Source: Marinilabiliales bacterium (lineage in GTDB: Bacteria > Bacteroidota > Bacteroidia > Bacteroidales > ML635J-15). From it: a stretch of DNA of 64,000 nucleotides. A program made the position numbers and the translations under genes. This document shows, piece by piece, positions 1-12,800 of the stretch; the stretch's first letter is position 1, and every line of letters begins with the position of its first letter. Where the stretch lies: positions 1-64,000 of the forward strand of contig PKTB01000024.1 of NCBI GenBank assembly GCA_002869385.1, written 5' to 3'. Below the pieces are notes generated by a model. That model saw nothing but the letters and a program-made list of their open reading frames with translations. It was not told the DNA's origin and did not search any database.

Positions 1-3000
1 ACAACATTAACAGCTGTCGGAGGTACTAGTGGTACAGGTGCTACATACCAATGGTATGCAGGTGGATGTGGTTCAGGCGCAGTCCTCGGAACAGGAGTTT
101 CATTAGTCGTTTCTACTGCAAGTACAACAACTTATTATGTACGACGAACGGGAACTTGTAATACAACATCCTGTGCTAGTGTTACTGTTACCGTTAATAC
201 AGAATCCACAGCACCAACATCAATATCCGGAACAACGACAATCTGTCCGGGAGATAATACGACACTTACAGCTGTTGGCGGAACTAATGGAACAGGTGCT
301 ACCTACCAATGGTATGAAGGTGGATGTGGTTCAGGTGCAGTATTAGGAACGGGAGTTTCACTATTAGTATCTCCTGCAAGTACAACAACATATTATGTGC
401 GTCGTACAGGAACATGTAATACAACTTCATGTGTTAGTGTAACAGTTACAGTAAATACAGAATCTACAGCACCAACATCAATATCCGGAACAACAACTAT
501 ATGTAATGGAGATAATACAACACTTACAGCAGTGGGTGGGACAGATGGAACCGGAGCCAGTTATCAATGGTACGAAGGAGGTTGTGGTTCAGGTTCCGTA
601 TTAGGAACAGGAGTTTCGTTATTGGTTTCTCCTACAAGTACAACAACATATTATGTCCGTCGAACCGGAACATGTAATACAACTTCATGTGCAAATGTAA
701 CCGTTACTGTAGACCAATTACCTACAGCTTCAGCCGGTGGTTCACAAACAATATGTGTAAATGGAACTGCAACAGTAAGTGGTGCATCTGCATCTAATGG
801 AACAATATCCTGGACAGAGGATGGTGCTGGCTCAATTACATCAGGAGCTACAACATTAACACCGACATATACACCTGCAGTAGGAGATGCAGGAGGATTA
901 GTTACTTTGACTATGACAGTAACTAGTGATAATTCTTGTATTAGTGAAACAGCTCAAGCGACTTATACTGTAAATGTAGATCCATTACCAACAGCAAGTA
1001 CACCAGTTTCACAATCTGCATGTATCGGTTATACGACTGAAATTCTTGGTGCATCCTCATCAAATGGAAGTATTTTGTGGACTGGTGGTCCAATTAATTC
1101 AGGAGCAACAACAATAAGTCCTGATATTACTCTTCCTGCTGGAACGACTCCTGCTTCATATGAATATGTTTTGACAGTAACAAGTGATAATGCATGCAGC
1201 CCCCAAATAGCTCAATCAACTATTACAGTTTATTTCATAGCACCGGCAGAAGCTCATATCTCAGGATCAGGTTCTCAGACAATTTGTATAAATGAAACCG
1301 CTACAGTAAGTGGAGCATCTGCAGTTGGATCAATATTATGGACGGAAAATGGCGCAGGAACGATCACATCAGGAGCTACAACATTAACACCAACATACAC
1401 ACCTGCAGCAGGAGATGAAGGAAATACAGTTATGCTTTTAATGACAGTTACAAGCGATATTGTATGTAGTCCCCTAAATACAGCACATGATACTTATTAT
1501 GTTTATGTTGATCCATTACCAACAGCATCAGCCGGAGGTTCTGAAACAATTTGTGTTAACGAAACAGCAACCGTAAGTGGAGCTTCTGCATCAAACGGTA
1601 CGATATCATGGACAGAAGATGGAGCAGGTTCGATAACCTCAGGAGCTACAACATTAACACCTGTTTATACACCTGCAGCAGGAGATTAAGGAAATACAGT
1701 TACTTTGACAATGACTGTAACAAGTGACAATGCTTGTAATCCTCAAACTGCTCAGGCAACTTATAACGTAGATATTGATCCATTACCAACAGCATCAGCT
1801 GGTGGTTCAACATCTATCTGTTCTACTGAAACAGCAACTGTAAGTGGAGCATCAGCTTCAAATGGTACAATCCTTTGGACAGAAGATGGAGCAGGCTCAA
1901 TAACTTCAGGTGCTACAACACTAACACCAATATATACTCCTGATGCTGCAGATGAAGGAAACACTGTGACACTTACAATGACAGTTACCAGTGATAACTC
2001 ATGTACAGGAGAAACAGCTCAGGCGATATACACTGTTGATGTACTTTCTGCACCAACTGCACCAACCGCAGGATTCCCAAGTTCAAATAATTTCTGCGAA
2101 GATGATCCTGGAAATATTGATCTGATTGTTAGTGGTGGTGGAAGTGGAACAGTTCATTGGTTTGATGATGCATGTGGTGGCAATGAAATAGGTACAGGAA
2201 ATCCATTAACTATTGCTTCTCCAACAGCTACAACAACCTATTATGCCAGATATGAATCAACATGTGGAATATCTCCTTGTTATAATTTTGATGTTACAGT
2301 TGTAGAACCTCCTGTTGCACCAATCAAGGCTGAATCAGATATTAATGACATATGTGCTGATCATTCCGGAAACGTTGAATTATATGTTACAGGCGGTTCA
2401 GGTGATGAGGTACAATGGTTTACAGGATCTTGTGGAGGAACTTCGATTGGTACTGGAAATCCACTAGTATTACCATCACCAGATGTTACAACAACATATT
2501 ATGCACGCTGGGCTAATACTTGTGGTGAGTCTTCATGTGTTCAGCATACAGTTACGGTTATCCAATTACCAACAGACCCAACAAGTGCAAGCAGCGATAT
2601 GACAGATTTCTGTTCTGACGACGCAAATAATATGTCATTAGAACTTGTAGGAGTAACAGGTGACGATGTTTATTGGTATACCGAATCATGTGGAGGGACA
2701 TCAGTCGGAACAGGAACACCATTGTCAATAGAAACTCCAACAACAACGACAACATATTATGGAAGATGGGAAAATTCTTGTGGTGAAAGTTCATGCGAAC
2801 AGGTGACAGTTAATGTTATTGATTTACCTGAAGCTCCATCATCAATAATTCCATCTGCAAATGACATCTGTTCAAATGATGCCGGAACAATTGATTTAGG
2901 AGCTGTCGGTGGAACTGGTACGACATTACATTGGTATACAGGTTCGTGTGGAGGTACAGAGATAGGTACCGGTAATCCTTTAACAATAGATTCACCCGAG

Positions 3001-6000
3001 TCAACAACAGAATATTTTGCTGCATGGGAAAATTCGTGTGGAACATCAACATGTGCCTCAGTTTTAATAAATGTTATTGATGCACCAACAGATCCAACAG
3101 AAGCACAAGTAGATATCAGTGAAGTTTGTTTTGATGACGCAGGAAATATAGAATTAACACTTATTGGTGGTGCAGGACCAACTGTAGAATGGTATTCAGG
3201 TTCATGCGGAGGAACACCGGTAGGAACTGGTAATCCATTAATTATAGAATCACCAACAGTAACTACTACTTATTACGGTAGATACGAAAGTTCATGTGGT
3301 AACTCAGCTTGTGCATCAGTTGAAGTAACTGTAAATCCAATACCTGTTGCGCCAACAGAAGCGATTGTTGATAGAACAGATTTCTGTGCTGACGATGCAG
3401 GAGATATTGAATTGTCTGTCACCGGAGGTAGTGGTGATGAGTTAATTTGGTACACCGAATCATGTGGAGGAACACAGGTAGGTATTGGTAATCCATTAAT
3501 AATAGAATCACCAACATCAACTACAACTTACTATGCACTTTGGTCAAATGATTGTGGAGTAAGTACATGTCAAAATATAACTGTAACAGTAATTGATGAA
3601 GCTACAGCTCCAACTTCAATAATACCATCAGATAATAATGTTTGTGTTGATGATCCTGGGACAATTGATTTAGGAGCAGTTGGAGGAACAGGAACAACAT
3701 TACATTGGTATACCGGTTCATGTGGAGGTACTGAAATAGGAACAGGAAATCCATTAACAATTGATTCACCTACAGTAACAACAGAATATTTTGCTGCTTG
3801 GGAAAATTCATGTGGTATATCAACATGTTCATCGGTAACTATAAATGTAATTGATGCACCAACAGATCCAACCGAAGCTCAGGTTGACATTAACGAGGTT
3901 TGTGTTGATGATGCCGGAAATATTGAACTAACACTTGTCGGTGGTGCCGGACCTACAGTTGAATGGTATTCAGGTTCTTGTGGTGGTACACAAGTAGGAA
4001 CAGGAAGTCCATTAACAATTGAATCACCTACAGTTACTACAACTTATTACGGAAGATATGAAAGTTCATGCGGTAATTCTGCATGTGCATCTGTTGAAGT
4101 AACTGTAAATCCAATACCTGTTGCGCCAACAGAAGCGTTTGTTGATAGAACAGATTTCTGTGCTGACGATGCAGGAGATATTGAATTGTCTGTCACCGGA
4201 GGTAGTGGCGATGAGTTAATTTGGTACACCGAATCATGTGGAGGAACACAGATAGGTATTGGTAATCCATTAGTAATTGATTCTCCTACAGAGACAACTA
4301 CTTATTATGCATCATGGTCAAACGGATGTGGCGTAAGTACATGTGCATCTATTGTTGTTAGTGTAATTGAAGCACCGACAGCACCAAGTTCTATTACACC
4401 TTCCTCAAATAATGTATGTGTTGATGATCCGGGAACAATTGATTTGGCAGCTGTTGGAGGAACAGGAACAACATTACATTGGTACACCGAATCGTGTGGA
4501 GGTACAGATATTGGATCAGATAATCCTTTAGTAATAGATTCTCCAACAGAAGATACAGAGTATTTTGTTGCATGGGAAAATTCATGTGGTATTTCATCAT
4601 GTACATCAGTTCTTATAAATGTTATTGATGAACCAACAGATCCAACAGGGGCTCAATCAAATGTTACTGAAGTGTGTTTCGATGACGACGGAGATATTAC
4701 CTTAACTCTAATTGGAGGAGAAGGTCCAACAGTAGAATGGTACTCAGGCTCATGTGGTGGCACACCTGTAGGAACAGGCAACCCATTAACAATAGAGTCT
4801 CCAACTGTTACAACAATGTACTATGGACGCTACGAGAGTTCTTGTGGTAATTCAGCTTGTGTTTCTGTTGAGGTGAAAGTTAATAAAATTCCGGAACCAC
4901 CTGTTTCTGCAGAGGTTGATGTTAACGATTTATGTTCAAATGATGACGGTCAGATAAGTTTATCTGTAACTGGTGGTGATGGACAGGATGTATATTGGTA
5001 CACAGAATCTTGTGGAACTACTCTTGTTGGTAATGGTAACCCTCTTGTAATAGATTCTCCTGATGAAACAACAACATATTATGGCAGATGGGAGAATGCT
5101 TGTGGAGCATCAGTATGTCAGAATGTTACTGTAAATATTATACAGGGAGCTGATGCAACTATTAATCCAACAGGACCATTCTGTATAACTTCTTCTCCAA
5201 CAGTCGTTACAGCTGCAGAGACCGGAGGAACATGGAGTGGTGATGGTATAAATGAAACTACAGGTCTTTTTGAACCATCAGTAGCTGGAGTTGGAGATCA
5301 TATCATTACATACACTATAACAGGAACTTGTGGTGATACTGATGAGATAACAATTACTGTATTGGATATATTCGATGCAACCATTGACGATGTTGATGAT
5401 ATTTGTGAAAATGCTTCGCCAATAACTTTAACTGCTGCAACTGAAGGTGGAGTATGGAGTGGAGATGGCATAATTGATACAGACAATGGAATATTTGATC
5501 CATCAGTTGCAGGTGCCGGAAGTCACACGATAACTTATGAATATACCGGAACTTGTGGTGGATTCGATGATGTAGTGATTATAGTAAATGCTGCTGCTGA
5601 TGCAACTATTTCACCAGTTGGACCATTCTGTGAGGATGCCGATCCAGTTGTAGTTACTGCAGCAGAAAGCGGTGGAACATGGAATGGTACAGCTATTGAT
5701 CCAACAACTGGTTTCTTCGATCCGGAAGTTGCTGGAATAGGAGATCATGTTATAACTTATACTATTGATGGTGATTGTGGTGATACAGATCAAATAACCA
5801 TCAGTGTCCTTGAGTACTTTGATGCAACTATAACATCTGTTATTTATTTGTGTTATCGTGATAGTTTAGCATTATTAACAGCTGTTTCAGATGGTGGAAC
5901 ATGGGAAGGTGCTGATATTGTCTCTATTGAAGATGAAACCTATTTGTATTTGACAGATATTGGTGCTGGAACATACGAAATAATCTATCATTATGATGGA

Positions 6001-6555
6001 CTTTGTGGTGATGCTGATACTGTTACAGTCACTGTTTATCCTGATGTTGACCCAACAATAACAGCAGTTGATACCTTAACCGACGAAGATGATCCTGTTC
6101 AGTTAGTTGCAGCACAAGGTGGAGGCATCTGGGGAGGTATATTTGTTGATGAACTTGGAGTATTTGACCCGGTTGAAGCAGGGATAGCCTCTCATCAGGT
6201 GATTTATACGATAGAAGGTCCTTGTGGAGATGCAGATACAGTAAATATTATTGTAATTGATGCTCCAATAGATGATCTATTAATCCCTACTGTTATTACA
6301 CCAGATAATGATGGTTATAATGATAGATGGCGGATTCAGGGTATAGAAGCTTACAATCAAATAAGTATTAAAATATTTACTCGTTGGGGAGATGAAGTTT
6401 TTGTTTATGAAGGAAGTGGATTGAATTACACTATGCCAATTAATCAATGGGATGGTAAACGAAAAAGTAAAGACTTGCCTACCGGTTCATATGTCTATAT
6501 TTTAATACTGGAGAATCAAGATACTTATAAAGGAACAATAAGCTTGATACGATAG
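1..6555 (+). pseudogene. Giant T9SS type B adhesin A (5' end outside window; one in-frame stop)
   Basis: The reading frame is open from base 1, so the gene starts before the window. It encodes a secreted, repetitive, SprB-like surface protein. Visible repeats are 86-residue units (258 nt, bases 1 to about 700), 88-89-residue units containing TASAGGS and TVSGASASNG (about 718-2050), twelve 86-residue units with SCGG, GTGNPL and TTTYY signatures (about 2057-5150), and 75-residue units with GPFC and GGTWSG (about 5150-6260). The C-terminus, from IPTVITPDNDGYND to the end, is a gliding-motility/CHU_C type B sorting domain, the signal for T9SS export and attachment. A TAA at 1687-1689 interrupts it where the parallel repeat at about 1416 reads GAA, so a single G-to-T change explains it. 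The gene 32 bases downstream is its likely PorP/SprF partner. Confidence 0.88.
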
Positions 6556-6587
6556 ATTTGTGTAATTATAAATTGTAAAACGTTAAA

Positions 6588-7508
6588 ATGAAAATTATGA
6601 GAAAGTTAATAATAGTAATAGCAGCAATAGTAATTACAGGAACTATCAGTGCACAGCAAATCCCTTTATACAGTCAGTATATGTTTAATAAAATGCTGAT
6701 AAATCCTGGATATACAGGAAGTGAAGCAGATATTCCCGTCCAATTGGCAGTTAGACAGCAATGGGTAGGTTTTGAAGATGCTCCATCAACCCAAATTCTT
6801 AGCGGACATTATTGTTTCGAAAACTATAATATGGGTGTTGGAGCAGTTCTATTTGTTGATAGATTTGGACATGAACGTCGTATAGGATTTCAGGCAAATT
6901 ATTCATATATCCTGGAAGTTTATGAAGGAACAAAATTAGGTCTTGGACTAGGCTTACAGGTTTTTCAATATCAATTAAACTATGACCAGTTAATTGCCTT
7001 GGATGATGCAGATCCTAATATCATTGCAAATGTTCAATCTAAGATTGTTCCTGAGTCTGATTTTGGAGCATTCTTATATAATGATACTTATTTTGCCGGG
7101 ATTTCTGCAAATCAAATGATAGGGATGCCAATAAAGATAGGAGGAGAGGAAATGCAGATGTCAAGATTAGTACGTCATTATAATTTAATGGGAGGTTATA
7201 AGTTTACATTGAGTCCTGAGTTTGAGCTTGAACCCTCAATTTTAGCAAAAACTTCTTTTAAAGCACCATCGCAGCTTGATGTAAATTTGAGAGGAATTTA
7301 TCAGAAAAACTATTGGTTGGGATTGTCATACAGAACTGCTGGTGACATTGTCACTTTCCTTGGACTAAGATTTAATGAGTTTGATTTTGGCATAGCAGCA
7401 GATTTTGCAACATCAGATATTGCAGGATATGAAAGTGGCTCGTATGAGTTGATGTTAACTTATAGGATTCCGGTTGCTCCAAAGAGTAATGGGACTAGTA
7501 AATATTAA
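6588..7508 (+). CDS. sprF: PorP/SprF family type IX secretion outer-membrane protein
   Basis: This 306-residue protein has a signal peptide ending ISAQ and the family signature PLYSQYMFNKMLINPGYTGS near the N-terminus, followed by an outer-membrane beta-barrel-like sequence rich in alternating aromatic residues. PorP/SprF proteins work with T9SS cargo of the SprB type and help anchor or secrete the cognate adhesin. It follows adhesin A by 32 bases on the same strand, the usual sprB-sprF arrangement, so co-transcription is likely. The start could be this ATG or the one three codons later; both leave a complete signal peptide. The family assignment is firm, and the pairing with adhesin A is inferred from position. 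Confidence 0.92.
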   Translation: MKIMRKLIIVIAAIVITGTISAQQIPLYSQYMFNKMLINPGYTGSEADIPVQLAVRQQWVGFEDAPSTQILSGHYCFENYNMGVGAVLFVDRFGHERRIGFQANYSYILEVYEGTKLGLGLGLQVFQYQLNYDQLIALDDADPNIIANVQSKIVPESDFGAFLYNDTYFAGISANQMIGMPIKIGGEEMQMSRLVRHYNLMGGYKFTLSPEFELEPSILAKTSFKAPSQLDVNLRGIYQKNYWLGLSYRTAGDIVTFLGLRFNEFDFGIAADFATSDIAGYESGSYELMLTYRIPVAPKSNGTSKY

Positions 7509-7510
7509 AA

Positions 7511-7584
7511 TGTTACCAGGGTTCTATCATTTGAATGAGGAGGGAGAGATAAACGAGGTTTAAGGAATTATTTCCCTGGTAACA
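7511..7584. repeat. Inverted repeat with 11-bp perfect arms after sprF
   Basis: TGTTACCAGGG at 7511-7521 is repeated as its exact reverse complement at 7574-7584, separated by a purine-rich 52-base spacer. It begins three bases after the sprF stop. No T-run follows, so it is not a classic intrinsic terminator. It could fold as a 3' structure on the transcript or be a binding site. Confidence 0.55.
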
Positions 7585-7762
7585 CTTAATTTGGAAATAG
7601 TAATATTACAAAAGAAATAGAGAGGTTTCTTTTATATTTTAAAATTAGTAATAATAGATTGTCTTAAATAATTTTTGTGACGAATTGATGATTTTTGGGT
7701 TGGACAGATTATATATTCTTTAGATTCACTTTAGCGCTTCTAAAAAAATAGTAGAATAAGTA

Positions 7763-9544
7763 TTATATTTTCGCTTTAATCTTTTGAATGATTGACTTAG
7801 GGAAACTTCTTGAAACAGGTATTTCAATATCTGTATCTTCAAAATGTAATTTATAACCCTGAGCATTACCCGATATTTTTTTGATATTATGAATATTTAC
7901 TATATAAGATTTATGACATCTGGTAATAAAATCAAAGTCTTTGAGTTGATCCTCCATACGTTTTAAAGAACTGCGAAGAAGAAGTTTCTTTATTTGATTA
8001 TCATGCGCTATGTATATGCCTGAATAATTGTCGTTTGCTTCAATAAATAATAGCTCGTTTAATTTAATTTCAAAGTAGTCTTTTTCATTTTCAGCAAATA
8101 AGTCTATTTGTGCACCAGTATCAGGTTTATCAAGTTCCTTTATTTGCTCTGAAAGATTTTGAGCTGTTTTTAGATGCTTATTTAATAATGCTCTTTCAAA
8201 AATTATTACTGTAGCGAAAACAGGGAGACTTATATAGGTTAAAACATCTAAAATTATATCACCAATACTTAACCAAAAACTCGCATCACTCTTATTCAAA
8301 TAATAAATGATAACACTCACAGCAAATACAGTAAAGATAAAGACTATGCTATATACAATTATTCGTTTAGCTCTTTGAAGTATTTTACTCATATTGCTTA
8401 AGGTGAGAGCAATAGCGAGAATAAAACTTATTATTAGATAGAGCCTGTTTCTTTTTTCAGTTTTATTTTTTTGAATTTGTAGTTTTTGCTGTTCGTTAAG
8501 AAAAACAATTTTTTGTTCCTTTTTCTCTATCTCATATTTAGTTGACAATTCAAGAATCTTATTACTAATTTCAAGATTATTAATTGAGTCATTTATTGCC
8601 ATATGTAAGTTTAAATACTCATAGGCTCGCCCATAATCATTCATCAATTTATACGTTGAAGATAGTTCAAAATATGCTTCAGTAATTTCAGATAGATAAT
8701 TAATGGAATCAGCGTACTGAATACTCAAATTAAATGCATCAATAGCTTTTTTGTATTTTTGTTGTTTTTTATATAGCTTACCTAGTTCGATATTACATCT
8801 TGAAATCCCTGCTAAATCATTCATGCTATAGCATAAATCAATAGCTCTATTTATATCTCTAAAAGCAGATTCTAAATTACCTCTTTTAATATCAACACCT
8901 GAAATCCCATAAAGCGCAAAGTAAATACCTTCATTATTGTTTAATTCTTCTTCTATTAAAAGAGAATTATAGTAGTAAGTATAAGCTTTATCAAGGCTGT
9001 CTGTAATTTCATAAATAGTCCCAATATTAAATAATCTTATAGATTTCTGTTCTTTATTACCTAAGTTTTCTTCTATATTTAAAGACTGTTTATAATACTC
9101 TAAAGCTTTTGTGTAATTCTTCTGAGATTGATATATGCCACCAAGATTACTTAAGCATGATGAAATCTTAGCTTGATCGTTTATTTCCTCAGCTATTTTT
9201 AAACCTTGCATGAAGAAATCAGTTGCCTTTTCGTATTCTCCTGTATTTTTATAAATAATTCCAAGTACAATATACGATTGTATTTCACCAGATCTATAAT
9301 TGATTTTTTTGCTTGTTTCTAGGGCTGATTGAGCATAGTCAAATGATTTTGAGATGTTTGATTGTCTGTACAAGAAACCAAGCTCATTTTTAATGTCAAC
9401 AATTTCGTTTTTAGAACTTGTTTTGCTTAATTTGATTTCCAGACTATCAATGATTTCATTTTGACAAATAGCAATATTGCTTACTAATAGCAAGATTAGA
9501 ATGTGTCCGAGCCATTTGAAATATTTATTTGAAATAAATTTCAT
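7763..9544 (-). CDS. TPR-repeat membrane regulator with C-terminal LytTR DNA-binding domain
   Basis: This is a one-component signalling protein typical of Bacteroidota. From the ATG at 9544 it has a signal/anchor segment (HILILLLVSNIAICQ), about 300 residues of tetratricopeptide repeats (motifs such as NLGGIYQSQKNYTKALEYY), a coiled segment, two to three membrane helices (IIVYSIVFIFTVFAVSVIIY), a linker, and a C-terminal LytTR domain (LLFIEANDNYSGIY, then ITRCHKSYIVNIHNIKKI). LytTR domains bind short direct repeats in promoters. A longer frame can start at a GTG at 9574, but that codon overlaps a TATATTTG promoter element, so 9544 is preferred. It lies between the two adhesin blocks on the opposite strand, so control of them is plausible but not shown. 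Confidence 0.88.
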   Translation of the reverse strand: MKFISNKYFKWLGHILILLLVSNIAICQNEIIDSLEIKLSKTSSKNEIVDIKNELGFLYRQSNISKSFDYAQSALETSKKINYRSGEIQSYIVLGIIYKNTGEYEKATDFFMQGLKIAEEINDQAKISSCLSNLGGIYQSQKNYTKALEYYKQSLNIEENLGNKEQKSIRLFNIGTIYEITDSLDKAYTYYYNSLLIEEELNNNEGIYFALYGISGVDIKRGNLESAFRDINRAIDLCYSMNDLAGISRCNIELGKLYKKQQKYKKAIDAFNLSIQYADSINYLSEITEAYFELSSTYKLMNDYGRAYEYLNLHMAINDSINNLEISNKILELSTKYEIEKKEQKIVFLNEQQKLQIQKNKTEKRNRLYLIISFILAIALTLSNMSKILQRAKRIIVYSIVFIFTVFAVSVIIYYLNKSDASFWLSIGDIILDVLTYISLPVFATVIIFERALLNKHLKTAQNLSEQIKELDKPDTGAQIDLFAENEKDYFEIKLNELLFIEANDNYSGIYIAHDNQIKKLLLRSSLKRMEDQLKDFDFITRCHKSYIVNIHNIKKISGNAQGYKLHFEDTDIEIPVSRSFPKSIIQKIKAKI

Positions 9545-9867
9545 CTCTTCATCGTATAGTATGCAAATATACACTTTTTTTCAATCTTATATATTTAAAA
9601 CTCTTCAGTTTTGCTCTTATTACAGTTGTATAAAGGCTTTGACACTTTATATGAAAGCTACAAATTTTATTTATTCAAAGCTTATTTACATATTATTAAA
9701 TATTTATTCTAAGAGCTTACCATTAGCCCCTGAAAACTTGCAATACGCCCCAAAATTCGCATTATAGAATATATAGCAGCACTTCAGCACATTCAATTTA
9801 ACATGGCTACAATTCGACCGTATATTTTAATAACAAAAATGATATGTTTTGATTAAATATTTCTACT
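9545..9867. other. Divergent intergenic region between LytTR gene and adhesin B
   Basis: This AT-rich stretch of 323 bases separates two divergently transcribed genes and should hold both promoters. Apart from the -7 element of the LytTR gene, no repeat, RNA gene or credible small coding region is seen. The open frames crossing it are antisense shadows. Confidence 0.6.
9564..9571 (-). promoter_or_regulatory. Bacteroidota -7 element upstream of the TPR-LytTR gene
   Basis: On the minus strand the sequence reads TATATTTG followed by C, matching the TAnnTTTG -7 consensus. It is 19 bases upstream of the ATG at 9544. No well-spaced TTG -33 element is obvious, so only the -7 part is claimed. Confidence 0.5.
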
Positions 9868-12800
9868 ATGCGCAAATTTTTCTACAACATTTATCAAACA
9901 TTTTCAGTAAGAATTTTACTTTTTCTTATTGTTAGCCAATTCTCATTTTCATTGTTTTCTCAGACAAATCATCTTATAAGTACAGGTGTAACTGTATATG
10001 TTGATAGTGGTGACAAGTTTTATGATGCCGGTGGACCTAGTGGTGATGATGGGAATACATCCTATACTATGACAATGTGTCCTTCAACTCCGGGAGAAAA
10101 GGTAGCTGTTGACTTTAATTATTTTGTTTCAACATGGGATTCAATGTGGGATGATGAGGATCGTTTAGTTATTTATGACGGTCCGACTGCCACTGGACAA
10201 GATATTGGAGATTTAAAAGGAGATTATACAATTAAGTACAATACAGGTGTTACGCCACATGGAATGGGTGTGGAGGCATTCAATAGTTTCCCATTAATTG
10301 GAACACCAACAATTTTTAGTGCAACAAACTCAACAGGTTGTTTAACATTTGAATTTATAAATGGTTATTCAGAGCAGAATGCAGGCTGGGAAGCAGAGAT
10401 TCTTACTTATACTTCAATTGATGAGCCTGGATGTAACATTGGAATAACAGCATCAGATGATTCAATTTGTATTGGAGATCCTGTTACATTAACAGCTAAC
10501 GGAACTGTCTCAAATTCACCAATAAATAATGATTTCAATTCAGGTTCTATTGGTACTGGCTGGTCAGCAACATCGTCTGCATCATTTGTTAATAATGCTT
10601 GTGGATATCCAAGCTTAGATGGTAGCTTGTACTTATGGATGCAAAATGCCGCAGGCCCCAGAGGTTTAGTAACAAATGTTATGGATGCTTCAATGGGTGG
10701 TTCAATTAGCTTTGAATACAGACAGGCAATAAATAATGGTAATGCTTCTCCATGTGAGAGTCCCGATCAAGGTAGTGGAACATTTGAAGGAATTTATTTA
10801 CAGTATTCAACTGATGGAACAAATTGGACAACCTTTAAATATATTTATCCAAATGGTACAGAAGGTAGCTTTGGAGCAGAGATGGGCTTAACAGGTTGCG
10901 GAAACTATGTTAAGAGATGGACAAAAATGACTTATCCGATACCTGTTGCTGCTCAAAGTACAACTACCCAGTTCAGATGGGTACAAGCTAAAGTTACGAG
11001 CTCTAGCACTGATAACTGGGGATTAGATAATGTTGTTATTGCCATTCCTACAGGATCATACACCGTGTCAATTGAAGACTTGTCAACTTCTACAATATTA
11101 GCATCCCAAGTAGATGGAGAAGCAACTTGTGTTGTCAATCCTTCATCTACAACTACATACAGAGCTACAGTTGATGATGGTTCTTCATCATGTTTTGAGG
11201 ATATTACTGTCTATGTTGCCGACCCATTTGTTTTATCATGTGGAACATCAACAGCTACGAGTGTCGGTTTTGTTTGGACAGTTGCCAATGGAGCAACATC
11301 TTACGATTACTCATACTCAGTTGATGGAGCACCTGCAGTCTCCGGAAATACAAGTGCAAATACTTTATCTGTAGGACCAGTTACCAGTGGTAGCAATGTT
11401 GAATTAACAGTAACTCCTGTTAGTTCAATTTGTACAGATCCTCAAACAATTATATGTACAACAACAGGTTGTGTTTCCCCTGTAGCTGATGCTGGTTCAC
11501 ATATTACTATAGATTGTAATACTCCAAGTATAAATCTTGATGGTAGTGCTTCCTCTACAGGAGTTGATTTTACCTATTTGTGGTCTACGGCAGATGGAAA
11601 TATTGTATCAGGCGCAGATACTCAAACTCCAGTAATTGACCTAGGAGGAACATATACGCTAACTGTAACTAATAATAATGGAGGCTGTATCGCAACAGAT
11701 AATGTTGTTGTAACAGGAGATTTCGCTACCCCAACTGCTGGAATTACAAATAACACAGGGACAACAGTATTGGATTGCACAAACACATCAATTAGTGTTA
11801 CGGCAACAGGTGGTGGTACATATTCATGGAGTGGTGGATCAACACCAGGAACTGCAAATAATACTTTAACATCAGCAGGAAACTATACAGTAACTGTTAC
11901 AGGAACAAACGGCTGTACAGATACCGAATCTATTAATATTACTCAAAATGCTACTCCACCAACAGCTGGAATAACAAATAATACTGGGACAACAATATTA
12001 GATTGTAACACAACTTCTATTAGTGTAACAGCAGCAGGTGGAGGAACATATTCATGGAGCGGAGGGGCAACACCCGGGACATCCGGAAATACACTAAATT
12101 CTGCTGGAAATTACACTGTTACAGTAACAGCTGTAAATGGTTGTACCTATACTGAATCGATAAATATTACTCAGAATATTACACCACCTAGTGCAGGAAT
12201 TACTAACAATACAGGAACAACAGTATTAGACTGTAATAACACATCAATTAGTGTAACAGCAACAGGTGGAGGGACGTATTCTTGGAGTGGAGGAGCGAGC
12301 CCTGTTTCTGCTTCTAACACATTTAATACAGCAGGAAACTATACTGTATCAGTTACAGGAGCAAATGGCTGTACAGATAGTGAATCTATTAATATTACAC
12401 AGGATATTAGTTCTCCAACAGTCAATATTACAAACAACACAGGAACAACAGTATTAGATTGTTCAACAACAGCCATTAATGTAACAGCAAGTGGAGGAGT
12501 CTCTTATTCTTGGAGTGGAGGTTCAACACCTGGCATGTCTACAAATACATTTACAAGTCCTTCAAATTATTTAGTGACAGTTACGGGAACAAATGGTTGT
12601 ACAAATACTTCATCGATAAATATAACTCAGAATATTAGTGCTCCAAGTGCTGGAATAACAAATAATACAGGTACAACAGACTTAACATGTATTATTACAT
12701 CAATTAGTGTAACAGCAATCGGAGGAGTTTCATATTTATGGAGTGGCGGAAGTAATACAACATCTGCTAATAATACCCTAACAAGTCCAGGTGCATATAC

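Noticed and set aside
9477..9767. A 96-codon plus-strand ORF overlapping the LytTR gene start
   Set aside because: It is mostly antisense to the LytTR signal-peptide region, lacks protein-like composition and crosses the divergent promoter region.
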